Positions 45,327 to 56,084 of a stretch of DNA of 64,000 bases are shown here, one piece after another (position 1 is the stretch's first letter; each line of letters opens with the position of its first letter). Source of the stretch: Haematococcus lacustris (Eukaryota; Chlorophyta; Chlorophyceae; Chlamydomonadales; Haematococcaceae); contig JASKMD010000026.1 in NCBI GenBank assembly GCA_030144725.1, positions 8,646,100 through 8,710,099 on the forward strand, written 5' to 3'. A program made the translations under genes and the position numbers. The notes under the pieces are model-generated. The model saw only the letters and a list, made by a program, of their open reading frames with translations, searched no databases and was not told where the DNA came from.

Positions 45327-46526
45327 CCAAGGTGCTGAAATGTGTGTGGCTCAAACAGGTCAAGCAGCGACCCGCCCAGTGCGTTGGCAGGGGGCAGCTT
45401 GGCCAGCCTGGGTCGGTGCATTCGTATACCTTGCCTTGCATAAAGGACAACACAACCACATTGTCAAGAGAGCACAACAGAACTGTGAAGTGAACAATTC
45501 GGTGAAAATTGTACATGCAAACTATTTAAAAAAGGTGCCAGCCCACTCACATTGCACTAGTCCGCTACACAACGAATCCCTCGACAGCCACACACTCTCT
45601 CCCCTGTAAGAGAACTCGGAGCATATCCTTCCTTCGAGCAAACGACTCAACTGCTATGGCTACCCTTACTTCACCTTGGCACTAAGCAAACCCTGATACT
45701 TCTACGCTGGCTCTGGGCGTGCCTGATGATCCTACGGTTCCGTGCAAAATCAAACAACTGTACACCCACGGTTGTGTGCCCACTTCAGTTCTGTATTGAT
45801 TGATGCACAGAAGACAATCCGTATTGCATACCCACATGCTTAGTGCTATGCACTGGATGCCGCCACTCACAGTGCCCAAGTGGCCCCACTGGCCTTACTG
45901 TGCAGCTGTTCACAGCGCACCCACGAGGCACGACACACTGCAGGGAGGTAGGAGGATGAAAGGAAGAAGGCAAGCAATAGGAAGGACAAGCATGAGGAGA
46001 GTGCACTCTGAACAGGGCGGTGTATAGTTGCGATGTTCATGCAAGGCGCACACCCCGGCCCAGCCCCCCAGCAGCACCCCCCAGCAATTAACGAAGCACC
46101 ACAGTGATATTAGAAGTGGCGGACCCCCAAAGACCACCACCACCCACCCCAGCACTATATAACCCGCCCTATGCCCCACGCCCCAGCTTGGCACTGGGTA
46201 GCTGCAAGGACCCCCTGCTGCCCTCTGCCTACACTACTCTTAGATGTCCTGGGCTGATCAGCAGAGGGCCTCCTCAAACGGCTGCTCCCAGCCCCCAGCC
46301 CCTGGCCCTGGCCCTGGCCCAACCCCTGGCCCAACCCCTGGGCCCTGGCCCTGCCCCTGCCCTACCCTGCTGCTGCTCCTTCTCTCTGGCACGCACAGGT
46401 TCAAGCGAGGTTGCATTCTGCAATGGATGTCATGTTGAGTTCACTGACTGTGGCTACAGCCACTCCTTCTCGCTGCATCCCCGGCCCAGCTGCTGCCCTG
46501 AGCAAACCCCCCGCACCTTTCACACA
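45327..46526. other. Intergenic stretch between F5 and the AMT gene
   Basis: No supported gene. Contains a 'ggccctggccctggccc' low-complexity run (46305-46360) and a TATA-like 'actatataac' at about 46153. The 3' UTR of AMT lies at the high-coordinate end. Confidence 0.45.
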
Positions 46527-49500
46527 TCAGCCTAGGCGCCTGACCTGCTGCTCCAGGGAGGTCGGTGCCACTCTGCCTGACTCCATGTCTGCCCAGACAG
46601 CAGCACTGCCCAACGCAAGGCCATCACTGCGCTCGGCTGCCACTTCAAAGGGCTGCGGCATAGACACACCCCGTGCAGCCTGGTCGCTGGCGTTTGCCAG
46701 GAGGACAGTGCCGGGGGCGCGCTTCACCGATGCGTCGTTACCAACCTTGGCTGCAGAGCCAGGGAGGGGCGGGCAGGACAGCGTGTGGTGAGGCAGCGGC
46801 GGTTGGTGCAAGCAGCACCCAGCAGCATGGCGGGCGCGAAGCATTGTGGTGGACACAGGGCAGCCATGCGGGCAGCTGGCCAGACGCCCAAGACTGCCCA
46901 GTAGGCGGGAGGCAGGTCAGGGGCAGCCACCAGGCAGGCAGGCAGAGGGCGTGCGGCGTGGCTGTGATGGGAGGCTGGTGAGGCTGAAGTGCGACCAGCA
47001 GGAAAAGGGAGCTCAGAAGGTGACCTGACGTGATGAGACCAGGCCCGCAAGGGAAGAGGGCGGGCAAGGGAAGGGGTGGGGGCCTCTGAGGGGAGCCAGG
47101 GGTAGTGAGTCAGGGGCCGCCAGGGGGGGTGGCCGTGAGGCAGGGAACACTTACTGTAATGTGCGCGTGTCACCTCCGCCTGGTCAGTGGCCATGGTCGC
47201 GGCATCCATCCCCACCGCCTCATCTTCCAAGGGAATGCGCAGGAGGCCCGCCTGCAGGCCAGCCGCCAGCAGCTGCTTGAGACAAGCAGCGCCCAGGGCT
47301 GGTGCAGTAGGCAGTAGCTACCACATAGCACAGCATCAGGTGCTCACACCTGACCTAACAGAGGGAAGTACACGGGACAAGAGTGAGAGGGAGCATGTGT
47401 GCAAGCCGTCACACCCTGGCCCTAGCCCTGACCCTCATGCTGGCCATGGCCCTAGCCCTGCCTGTCTCCCCAAACGTCAGGCTAGGCCTCCACCCCTTGG
47501 CTTGAAGAGCAAGGAGGTTGGGTAGGAGCACTCCTACAGTTCGCGCTCAGCCTCAACTGCCCACCTTTTTCATGCCCCAAAAGAACAGGCCAGACCAGAA
47601 GCAGACCCAGGCGATGACCACCAGCACGGCGATGATCTGGCACAGCAACAGCTGGCCGTGGCCCCCGTAGAACAGGCCCTGAGCAGGGGGCAGCCGGGCA
47701 GCAGGTCTTGGTAGGCGAGATGGCCAGCTGGCAGGCAGTCAGACATGGCGAGCAGCAGGCAGGGCGGGCGGGTGGGCAGAGTGATAAGCCGGCAGGAGGA
47801 AGCCCTGCTGGCTGCTGTGCAGCAGTTGTCTCTCCTTTCCTCCCTCCCTTGTTCTCCCCTCTGGCTATGTGGTGACCTGCCTGGCCCGCAGCCCACCATC
47901 ATGTGGCGCCCAGCCTGCTTGTCGTACACTTGCACCACATACTCCTCCTTGGCCAGCAGCCCCACACACAGCATGCCCCAAATGCCGGCCATGCCATGCA
48001 TGGGGAACGCCTGCAGCAGGCCGGCCAGCCAGGGGCTGAGGGGGGCAGGAAACCAGAGAGGGGGTGGGCCTCTGTGCCTCTGGCCCTGTGCTGATTGCTG
48101 ACCCGGGGGGATGCCAGCTGACCCGGGGCGGGAGGGGAGGGGGCGGTTGCTGTAGCCAAGGCTGTGCCCTGATGGGGGGAGGGGAGGGGGCAGGCTGCCC
48201 CTACCAAGTTGCAATCTTAGGAGGCTCAACAGGCCCTACGCCCTGGGCTTCATACGGGTCCAGCATGGGTTCACAGGGTTGAGCGCCCAACCCCCACGCC
48301 AGCCCCCAGGCCCTGCACCTGGCAGGGGTCATCAATGCGCAGCCAGTCCATGAGGTCGTCCCCCAGCAGCACCCAGGGGGCTGAGAGGGCGCCACACAGC
48401 AGGGCGGCCCAGGGCTCAAAGACACTGCAGCCGGCTGTGTTAGACACCAGCCCTGCGAAGGCAAGGGGACGCAGCCACAGGTGCACCAGGGGTGGGGGAG
48501 GCAGGAAGGTCATCAGCAGGAGGCAGGAGGGTGATCAGCAGGGAGTGGGGGGTAGCAGGAGGGGTGGGGGGTAGCAGGAGGGGTGGGAGGTAGCAGGAGG
48601 GGTGGGGGGTAGCAGGAGGCACAGCATGCGGGTCCTGGCTGCGGGGCCTCACCTCCCAGCACGCCGCAGCACACTGCAAACATGTCCCAGGAGCGCTGGC
48701 GGCGGTACACCAGCAGCAGTGACACGATGCCGCCCCCTGCTGCTGCCAGGGTGGTGGTCACGGCGGTACGGGCCACCACGTCCGCCTCCTGGAAGTTGTG
48801 CACTGCCAGGTTGCTGCCGGGGTTGAAGCCTGGCAGCGCAGTCACAGGGCAGGCAGCGTGTTGGGGCGGAACTCAGCGCCAGCCCTGACAGCCCAGCACA
48901 CGTCCACATGCCAGCGGGCTGCTGCAGGCCTCTGCAGCCTGCTGTGGCACAGTAGTGTGTGCCCCCCCACTTTGAGCTGTCATCAGCTTACAATTAGCTG
49001 TAGATTAGCTGTAGAGGCTGTTACGCCATTGTGGCTCTGTAAGACTGCCCCTGGTGGCTGCTCTGTCTGAACAAAGGTGCTGCTTGGTCAGCGACAACAA
49101 GAGTGCAAAGGCGCTGCCTGGTAGGTGGTCAGCGACAACAAGAGTGCAAAGGCGCTGCCTGGTAGCAGTGTTTTGATGGCTATAGTGGCTAGGTGGCTGA
49201 CAGCTGGGGTTGACAGGATTGGCTTGGCCCTGTTCCCTTTTCCTTGCACTTGTGTATTTTCACACAACCGTGTATTTTTCACGGGAAACCCCAGTTGCTG
49301 GAAGACGCCACCGCCCGTCGCACTGCGCATCGCGTGATGGCTAAGAAGAAGCGGAAGGGTAGCGACAAGAAGCCCACCAAGGGCAAGGGCAAGGGCAAGG
49401 CTGCCAAAGCCAAGCCAGCACCACAGCCAGGCAGGTGGCTGGACAGGGACTGCAATGCAGCTCTGAACATGCAGCGCATTGGGGAGAGCAGGTGGCGGCC

Positions 49501-52362
49501 ACTGGAGCTGTGCTTCTGGCCAGACCAGGGAGCTCTGCCAGCCAAGGGCAAGGAGTACCCTGGCTTGGGGTACAAGCGGCTGCGAGACAAGCCCCCCAAG
49601 GCCCAGGAGCAGCAGCAGCAGCCCGCTGAGGCACAGTAGTGTGTGCCCCCCCACTTTGAGCTGTCATCAGCTTACATTAGTGCATGTTTTGTCATGCCAA
49701 CTCTACTGCATAGCCCTCGGGTCAGGCAATCATGTAGGTGGTAGGCGGCTCATGTGCCATTAGTGCACTGGGTTTACTCCACACAGCCCAATAACACTAT
49801 TTTAGCCGGAGCTAGTTAGTGGCTGCTAGTGGCTGCTAGTTCCGGCTAAAATGGAGGCCCTAGTGAGGGACATGGGGCTGCTGCAGGCCGATCAACTCTA
49901 GGTGGTAAACGCCGCAAGCTGTTGCTGACCACGCTTTCCTACCTGGCACAGCCAGTGTCACCAGCCAGGCTGACATTGGGTCTCACCAACACCTTCCCCA
50001 CACTCGTCTTTCTGAAGACCACAGTGGACCAGCACAACAGGGACCCCCTCATCAGCCCCAGCGCCCAAACGCAAAGGCATAGTCAGATCCCCTAAACGAG
50101 GGGTGGTGTTTTGTCTGTGTGGAGTGAACCTCTTACACATGGCCTCAGCGTCTTCCACCTACACTAATGCCTGGCTCCTGATTTAGGGCTGCAGTCACAT
50201 GACTGCGCTGGCTGCTGAGATGCTCACCATGGCACCAGCAGGTGGCTGGACAGGGACTGCAATGCAGCGCTGAACATGCAGCGCATTGGGGAGAGCAGGT
50301 GGCGGCCCCTGGAGCTGTGCTGGTGGCCAGAGCAGACAGCTCTGCCAGCCAAGAGCAAGGAGTACCCTGGCCTGGGCTACAAGCGGCTGCAAGACAAGCC
50401 ACCAAGGGCCCAGCAGCAGCAGCAGCCTGCTGCGGCACAGTAGTGTGTGCCCCCCCTTCTTGAGCTGTCATCAGCTTACATTAGTGCATGTTTTGTCATG
50501 CCAACTCTACGGTGTAGCCCTAACGAGTCAGGCAATGTTGTAGGTGGTAGGCGACCGTGACCATGTGTATGCCATGTATAGGCCATGAGCGTGCCATGCG
50601 ATGGGAACTCCACACAGACAAAAACACTGTTTTGCAGTGGTTTACAATTAGTGTGTTTGACTGCAATGAAGGCTCAAGGTTGAGGGCTAAGGTGCTGAGA
50701 TGCTTACCATACCAACCCAGCCACATGAAGAAGGTGCCAAGAAGGTAGAGGGGTGAGTTGTGCCCGCCTTTGTACAGACGCATGTTAGCACCTGTCTCAA
50801 ACCTGCACATGGCAGTGCTGGGTTGTAACAGGCCAGGCCAGGAAAAGAAGGCGCAGGTTACACAGACAATGCTAGCCAGCGCATTGCCTTGCTCTTGACG
50901 CAAGCCCGTCTTCCTGCCATTGACTCAACATGGTCAACATGCGCAATCATAAAGCTGAGTCTCTTGCGCCCCTTGCGCGGAATGAAGTGAGCCCCTTGCG
51001 CGCAATGACAGAGCACGCCATTGGAAGAGTGCGAGCCAGCCAGTGGCTGCCATGGTGCTGACTCACCGTCCAATGCGGGGGCCCAGCAGGGCAGCAGCCA
51101 CCAGGGCAGCAAAGCCACCTTGCGTGTGCACCACCCCTACAGGCAGGGCCAGGGCATTGGGATGCCTGCAGGAAGCACACCGCCCTGCAGCGCTGACACA
51201 CCCTGTCAAACAGATCAGAGGGCTGGCGTCATGGCAGACATTAGGTTGAGCCACCACACCCGCACCAGCGCCCATGCTGTCCTTCACTGCCTGGCTGCAG
51301 GCCGCCGTGCTGCTGACCAGCCTGGCCTTCTGTGGGCTGTACGGCGCCCTCATCGTCCCACTCATGATGCAGTCCGGGATGGACGGCTTCAAGGCCATGA
51401 CCTCCCTGGCAGTGAGTGGGGCGGGCACTGGCGCATGGCCCCCATGCCCCCATGATGCAGTGCCCTGCTGACAGACCGCTGACAGCACAGCCTGCCAGTG
51501 TGGGGCAGGCACTGGCGCATGGCCCCCTGCAATGACGCAGTATCACCTGTCCCCTGTGCAGCTGGCTTACTCAAGCTGCTGTAGGGCTCCTGGGGTCTCC
51601 CCACACAGCTCGACTCTGCCTCAGCCCGTACTGCAGCTGCACTGGCCCGCCCTACTGAACCCCACCATCACCCAGCCCCGCCCCACCCTGCCTGGGCCCT
51701 ACCTGACCCAGCGAAGTCTATGGCACCCATGCCTAGGATGGCGTTGGGGTTTGAAGCTGACAGCCAGCCCTTGACGTCCCAGCTCCAGTACGCTGCATGG
51801 AGGGTACCACATCACGACGCCGATTACCACTGATGCAACGTGGCATCACAAGATGCGGCAACAAGTGCTGGCATGCGCCCCAGTAAAGGAAAGAAGCATG
51901 TGGGCAGGCCAGGTATGCAACATCAAGTGAGCTGTAGAGGTTGGCAGCACATCAGATGGGGTGGGATAGCGCAAAGATGTAAAGGCGCAAAGATAGTTGT
52001 GGCCAAAGCCTCACATCATAAGTGTAGGGGGCAGGCCCCAAACCCAGCATGAGCTGCACACTCTGCTTTTCTGCACGCACCTTGCGTCAGCAGCAGCTCA
52101 ATGGAGGTGAGGTGGCTGGCGCAACACCGAGTGAGTAGTAGCTAGGTGCAGCTGGTGCTGCCTGATCCTCCCTCCTTGCATGCCCTGCAGGCTCCTCCCT
52201 GCTTAGGTCTGCCTTCATGTCTGCTGGCATCATCAGCTGCAGGAAATCCTAGCGACTCCCGCATGGTTGTGCCTATCATTGCCTCCCTCTCTACCATACT
52301 AGTGCTGCCCCATGGCGGTCCAACCACTCACCAACCACTGGGTACACCCACCTGTGTACAGG

Positions 52363-52395
<33 letters not shown>

Positions 52396-55300
52396 GCATG
52401 GCAGCATCAGTGGCAGCAGCAGCATCTTCAACTCAGCAATAAGAAAGCAGCGCTCGGGCCTTGCCTTTGGGTGCATGGGGCAAGGTCAGCGCCAGCGGCA
52501 GGGCAAGGGGTAGGCTGTTGCAGTTGGTGCAGTTCAGCCAGAGCAGGTGCAGATACAGGAGTAGCTGCACATGCATAAGCAGGCGCAGGAGGAGGAGCTA
52601 GGGCAGAAGCAGGAGTGGCAGTGGGAGCAGGTGCGTGAATGGCCCGCAGGGACTCACATGGAGTAGATTGCCGTCCAGATCATGTAGCTGATGAAGGTGC
52701 CTCGCTCCGCCACCGCCCCGGCAAGGATGGTGGCGCTGGTGGCGCAGAACACCCACTCCCAGCCCCACAGGTGCCACAGCCGATGGCCAGGGGCCGCTCG
52801 CGTCATCTCAGCCAACGCAAAGTCCTGGGTGCCAATGAAGGCTGGAAGCAATGGGCAGGGTGTCACAGCCGGTCTGCTGCTTGTAAAGAGTTGGCGGGCA
52901 GGGGCCCGAAAGAGGTGCACACCCATGCCCCTGCTCCTGACTGACTACCCCTGTCGCGCCCCATCAGCCACCAGCTGCAACCACTAGCTGCAAGGATGAG
53001 CTGTAGGGTCCAGGTCATGCAGCCACCATGGCACCAGCAGGTGCAAGCTAAAACCCACACTCACACACTAGGCATCACAGTACCCAAAAACAGCTGTGTA
53101 CAGTTGGGTTTGGTTTTTGGCACGGTTGGTGACAGGACAAAATCGTTAGAATGTTTTGCTGACAGGCAGAGAAAGCAGGTGCCACAGGAAGTGTTGGCTG
53201 GCTGCCCAGTAGTGCTTGCGAGTGCACCAGGCTTCTCGAGACAGAGTTCCTACCATTGTTCACTTCGCCACGAGCAAAGCCGTAGCCCAGGCAATAGAAC
53301 CCAACCGCTGCACACGACAGCATAGGAAGGTCAAGTGACCATCGGGTGTCAGTAATGATATGGCCGTGCAGCTGTCAACAGCAGAAGCAGCAGCACAGCT
53401 CTACAGCCCTGAGCTGTGGCACTGGCTCTGCAGGCTGCGTGCAGCTACCCAGGCTGTGCAGGCTGGGTAGAGCAGTAGGTAGCCAGGCTGCTCAACACAC
53501 ACTGTGTGGGAGGTGTACCTGGACCCCAAGTGGGCACGGCAGCGGCTGAGGCTGTACGGAGCCCAGGACCGGGCGCTGCAGCAGTTCTTTAACAAGGTGA
53601 GGGTGGGTGGGTGGGTAGGTGGGAGGGAGGGAGGGAAAGGGACTGAGAGGTGACGAAACGAAAAAGTACTTGACTGTCCCATGCCTAACTGTGTGCCAAC
53701 ATGTCAGCCACCATGTGTGTGTGCCTTGTGTGCATGGCTGCAGTTGGAGGAGGGCATGAAGGAGCTGTCCATGAAGCGACATGGGTGTGCCAAGCAGCTG
53801 GTGGTGTTCTTTGGCGCAGCTACCATTGGCACTGGGGGTGATTGGGGTGCTGATGCGGTGCTGCGAGCCTGCCGCAAGGTGGTGTGCAGACCCAGGGGCA
53901 AAGACCAGGATGGGGGCAAGGTGGTGCTTGTGGATGAGCACCGCACCAGCCGGGTCAGCTCAGCAGTGAATGGCCAGCAGCCCTGTGAGGTGGAGCTGAA
54001 CACACTCAGTGCCACCAGGCCTGCAGGCTGGAAGCCCCCAGCAGGGCAGGTGGAAGAGCGCCTGGTGCGCCCAGCCTGGAGCCAGGAGCGTGGCCAGCCA
54101 GTGCGGGGCCTGGTGTGGTGCCCGGTAGTGGCCCCCCGCAAGCCCCCACAGGCCCCACGCAGCAGCCAGGCAGCCACACCAGCAGCAGCCTCAGAGCCAG
54201 GGCCCAGCACTCCCCAGCCAGCTAAGCGCAGCAAGCGCACCAAGGCTGAGCCAGGGGCAGCTGAGCCCACCAAGGGCAAGGGCAAGGGCAAGGCTGCCAA
54301 AGCCAAGCCAGCACCACAGCCAGGCAGGTGGCTGGACAGGGACTGCAATGCAGCTCTGAACATGCAGCGCATTGGGGAGAGCAGGTGGCGGCCACTGGAG
54401 CTGTGCTTCTGGCCAGACCAGGGAGCTCTGCCAGCCAAGGGCAAGGAGTACCCTGGCTTGGGGTACAAGCGGCTGCGAGACAAGCCCCCCAAGGCCCAGG
54501 AGCAGCAGCAGCAGCCCGCTGAGGCACAGTAGTGTGTGCCCCCCCACTTTGAGCTGTCATCAGCTTACATTAGTGCATGTTTTGTCATGCCAACTCTACT
54601 GCATAGCCCTCGGGTCAGGCAATCATGTAGGTGGTAGGCGGCTCATGTGCCATTAGTGCACTGGGTTTACTCCACACAGCCCAATAACACTATTTTAGCC
54701 GGAGCTAGTTAGTGGCTGCTAGTGGCTGCTAGTTCCGGCTAAAATGGAGGCCCTAGTGAGGGACATGGGGCTGCTCAACACACAGCCAGTCTAAACAGTG
54801 GGTTGGCCTCAGTGCTTTAGACACGGTCACACACGGCCCAGCATTCCAATCATGCGTCATTGCAGGCTGGTGCCGCTGCTGGCTGTACAGGCAAGGCCCT
54901 GTTCCTTGTTCCTTGCTGTATGAGTTTTGTTGTACAGGTAAGGACCCACCAGTGATGCAGGTGTCAATAGCTGACTTCATCAAGATGGCACTGATGTTTT
55001 TAGCTCGCACCGTTCCCGCCACAAACATGGCAAGGCCCATCTGCCACAACATGCCAGGGAGTGCCAGCAAACACATCATGCACAGGTACGAACAGTGTTG
55101 TCAACAAGACATGCGTACTTGCATGATGAAGACCAAGGCCGCATTGGAAAGCAAAAACTGGGTATCCAACCCAAAATTGCTCTCCGCCTGCTTGACTTGG
55201 AGCGTTGATAGCTGCTGTGTGATATTTTGTAACTGCGTGCCAGGAGTACCGGGAAAGGGAAGAGCGTGGAGGGGGAGAGGAGCCACCCGGATATTCGATT

Positions 55301-55452
55301 GTCAGCTTTCACATCACCTTCGTTGCCAGCAGCACCACTAACGCCCCACTGCCGGCCTCCCCTGCGGTCGATGTATTGCTGCAGAACGAGGCCGATTCAG
55401 AATCGGAGACGAGCAGACGGAGCGCGGAGAGTTCCGTGGGTGAACACGGCAT
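46527..55452 (-). CDS. AMT1: AMT-family ammonium transporter, complete 15-exon gene
   Basis: Membrane channel importing ammonium/ammonia at the plasma membrane. Exons: 55318-55452 (inferred start exon), 55119-55232, 54950-55040, 53254-53307, 52658-52841, 52332-52351 (20 nt), 51703-51792, 51067-51136, 50708-50802, 48653-48829, 48319-48452, 47897-48010, 47565-47678, 47155-47251, 46527-46750. Phases agree throughout (570 codons plus stop). Signatures: DTQFLLSNAALVFIMQ and GTVRAKNISAILMK (TM1-2), FCATSATILAGAVAER, GMGAIDFAGSGVVHTQGG with the conserved Asp and first pore His, LGPRIG, GWYGFNPGSN, AFPMHGMAGIWG with the second pore His, GLFYGGHGQLL, then the regulatory C-tail LLRIPLEDEAVGMD. Three Fanzor elements lie antisense in its introns yet leave all exons intact. 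Which AMT1 paralogue it is cannot be told. Confidence 0.95.
48931..49874 (+). mobile_element. Fanzor-derived element F6 with 15-bp target-site duplication
   Basis: Flanked by GGGCTGCTGCAGGCC at 48916-48930 and 49875-49889, in the AMT intron between 50708 and 48829 and antisense to AMT. Order: a scrap of Fanzor C-terminus and 3' UTR (48931-49020), a 5' region with a tandemly repeated 'cagcgacaacaagagtgcaa' block (about 49090-49165), start ATG with NLS (49338), RuvC-III C-terminal part to 49639, 3' UTR, stem-loop 49800-49851 and CCCTAGTGAGGG. The internal part from exon 1 to just before RuvC-III is deleted. Confidence 0.85.
49338..49639 (+). CDS. NLS plus RuvC-III mini-Fanzor ORF, 100 aa
   Basis: Single-exon ORF. 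ATG opens MAKKKRKGSDKK (the same start as at 7261), fused in frame to KGKGKGKAAKAKPAPQPGRW, then LDRDCNAALNMQRIGESRW and the Q-rich end EAQ-stop. It keeps one of three RuvC catalytic motifs and so should not cut on its own. If translated it would be a small, very basic nuclear protein, which could interfere with or assist a full Fanzor. That is inference. The fusion seems to use a short CCCACC/AAG similarity. Confidence 0.55.
50090..50200 (-). repeat. Fanzor 3'-end remnant
   Basis: Reads 'aacgaggggtggtgttttgt', then the usual 3' UTR blocks ('cttccacctacactaatgcc'), in minus orientation. Similar scraps lie at 16412-16480 and 19588-19752. No coding part is left. Confidence 0.6.
50232..50692 (+). 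mobile_element. Fanzor-derived element F7 (RuvC-III end, subfamily B 3' end)
   Basis: Flanked by TGCTGAGATGCTCACCAT (50214-50231) and TGCTGAGATGCTTACCAT (50693-50710), one mismatch. The right copy contains the 5' splice site of the AMT exon 50708-50802 (on the minus strand ATG|GTAAGC). The element starts with 18 bp of the F5-type 5' block, jumps at GCAGGTG into RuvC-III (GRWLDRDCNAALN, then CWWPEQTALPAK), stops at 50441, and ends with the F5-type 3' UTR. Antisense to AMT. Confidence 0.8.
52931..53043 (+). repeat. Copy of the F5 5'-end block in an AMT intron
   Basis: About 113 bp, nearly identical to 41901-42015 ('ctgactgactacccctgtcg' to 'ccatggcaccagcaggtg'). Probably a trace of an earlier subfamily B insertion with everything else lost. 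Confidence 0.75.
53502..54768 (+). mobile_element. Fanzor element F8, 5'-truncated, with 16-bp target-site duplication
   Basis: Flanked by GGCTGCTCAACACACA at 53486-53501 and 54769-54784, in the AMT intron between 54950 and 53307 and antisense to AMT. It begins abruptly in the Fanzor linker, keeps an intron (53597-53743), and ends with the stem-loop 54693-54744 (TTTTAGCCGGA paired with TCCGGCTAAAA), CCCTAGTGAGGG (54751-54762) and GGACATG. The 3' 350 bp match F6 and F10 almost exactly, so these are recent. Confidence 0.88.
53506..54532 (+). pseudogene. Fanzor C-terminal half, open reading frame intact
   Basis: Exons 53506-53596 (WEVYLDPKWARQRLRLYGAQ) and 53744-54532 (LEEGMKELSMKRHG to the stop). 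RuvC-II: KQLVVFFGAATIG, then KVVLVDEHRTSRVSSAVNG with the catalytic Glu codon at 53936-53938. RuvC-III: GRWLDRDCNAALN near 54325-54365. There is no start codon and no RuvC-I because the element is 5'-truncated. The usual TnpB zinc ribbon (two CxxC pairs after the RuvC-II TS) is absent: the text reads SRVSSAVNGQQPC. This is the best template for the C-terminal half of the family. Confidence 0.85.
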
Positions 55453-55727
55453 CTTTGGTGACTGGGAAGGGGGCAGGAATGGCAGGCCAGGAGATGCGGC
55501 ACAGTGTCCACACGGCTGCGATGTGTAATTTCACACACTGTACATGGCAACTGCAACTTCTCAAACTCCATGGCCGACTGCGCTGCCTTTGTGCAGGTTT
55601 GACCAGAGTGACATTGTAAACATGCGGCACTGGTGACACTACAGAAGGTACCGGCAGCCTCTGTGCCACTGCCAGGCCTAAACTGTGGCTAGAGGCTGCT
55701 TGCAAGCAAGGTGCCCCCCTCCCCCAG

Positions 55728-55912
55728 CCGACAATTGTGTTCTGATGGATGCAACACTGCAGCCATCGAGCCAATAATGGGTAATACGTGTATCAATACA
55801 GGATAAACAAGGAAATACTCGAAAAACGTGTATTTTTGTATCGATACAATACAGCGATACAGAGCCGACAAAATTGTGTTCCGATGGCTGCAAAATTGCA
55901 GCCATCGGCCCC
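55728..55912. mobile_element. Possible small element with palindromic ends
   Basis: Two direct copies of a block of about 45 bp starting 'ccgacaattgtgttctgatg' (55728) and 'ccgacaaaattgtgttccga' (about 55866) flank AT-rich DNA with 'gtatcgatacaatacagcga'. The second block contains a perfect hairpin, CGATGGCTGCA paired with TGCAGCCATCG. No ORF. It lies just upstream of the AMT start exon. Confidence 0.4.
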
Positions 55913-56084
55913 AAATGCAGGCACCGATCAACTTTTTTCGGCTCCTGCCACCGCTGTTGCACCACCCCGTGCCGGACGTCCTTCCCGTCTCCCGCTCCCT
56001 TTCTTCGCGCATCTGTGATCGTAGTCTGTCGGCGATGTGCACGTTCTCCCTACTCGGATGGCCAGGGACTACGTTAGCGATTAT

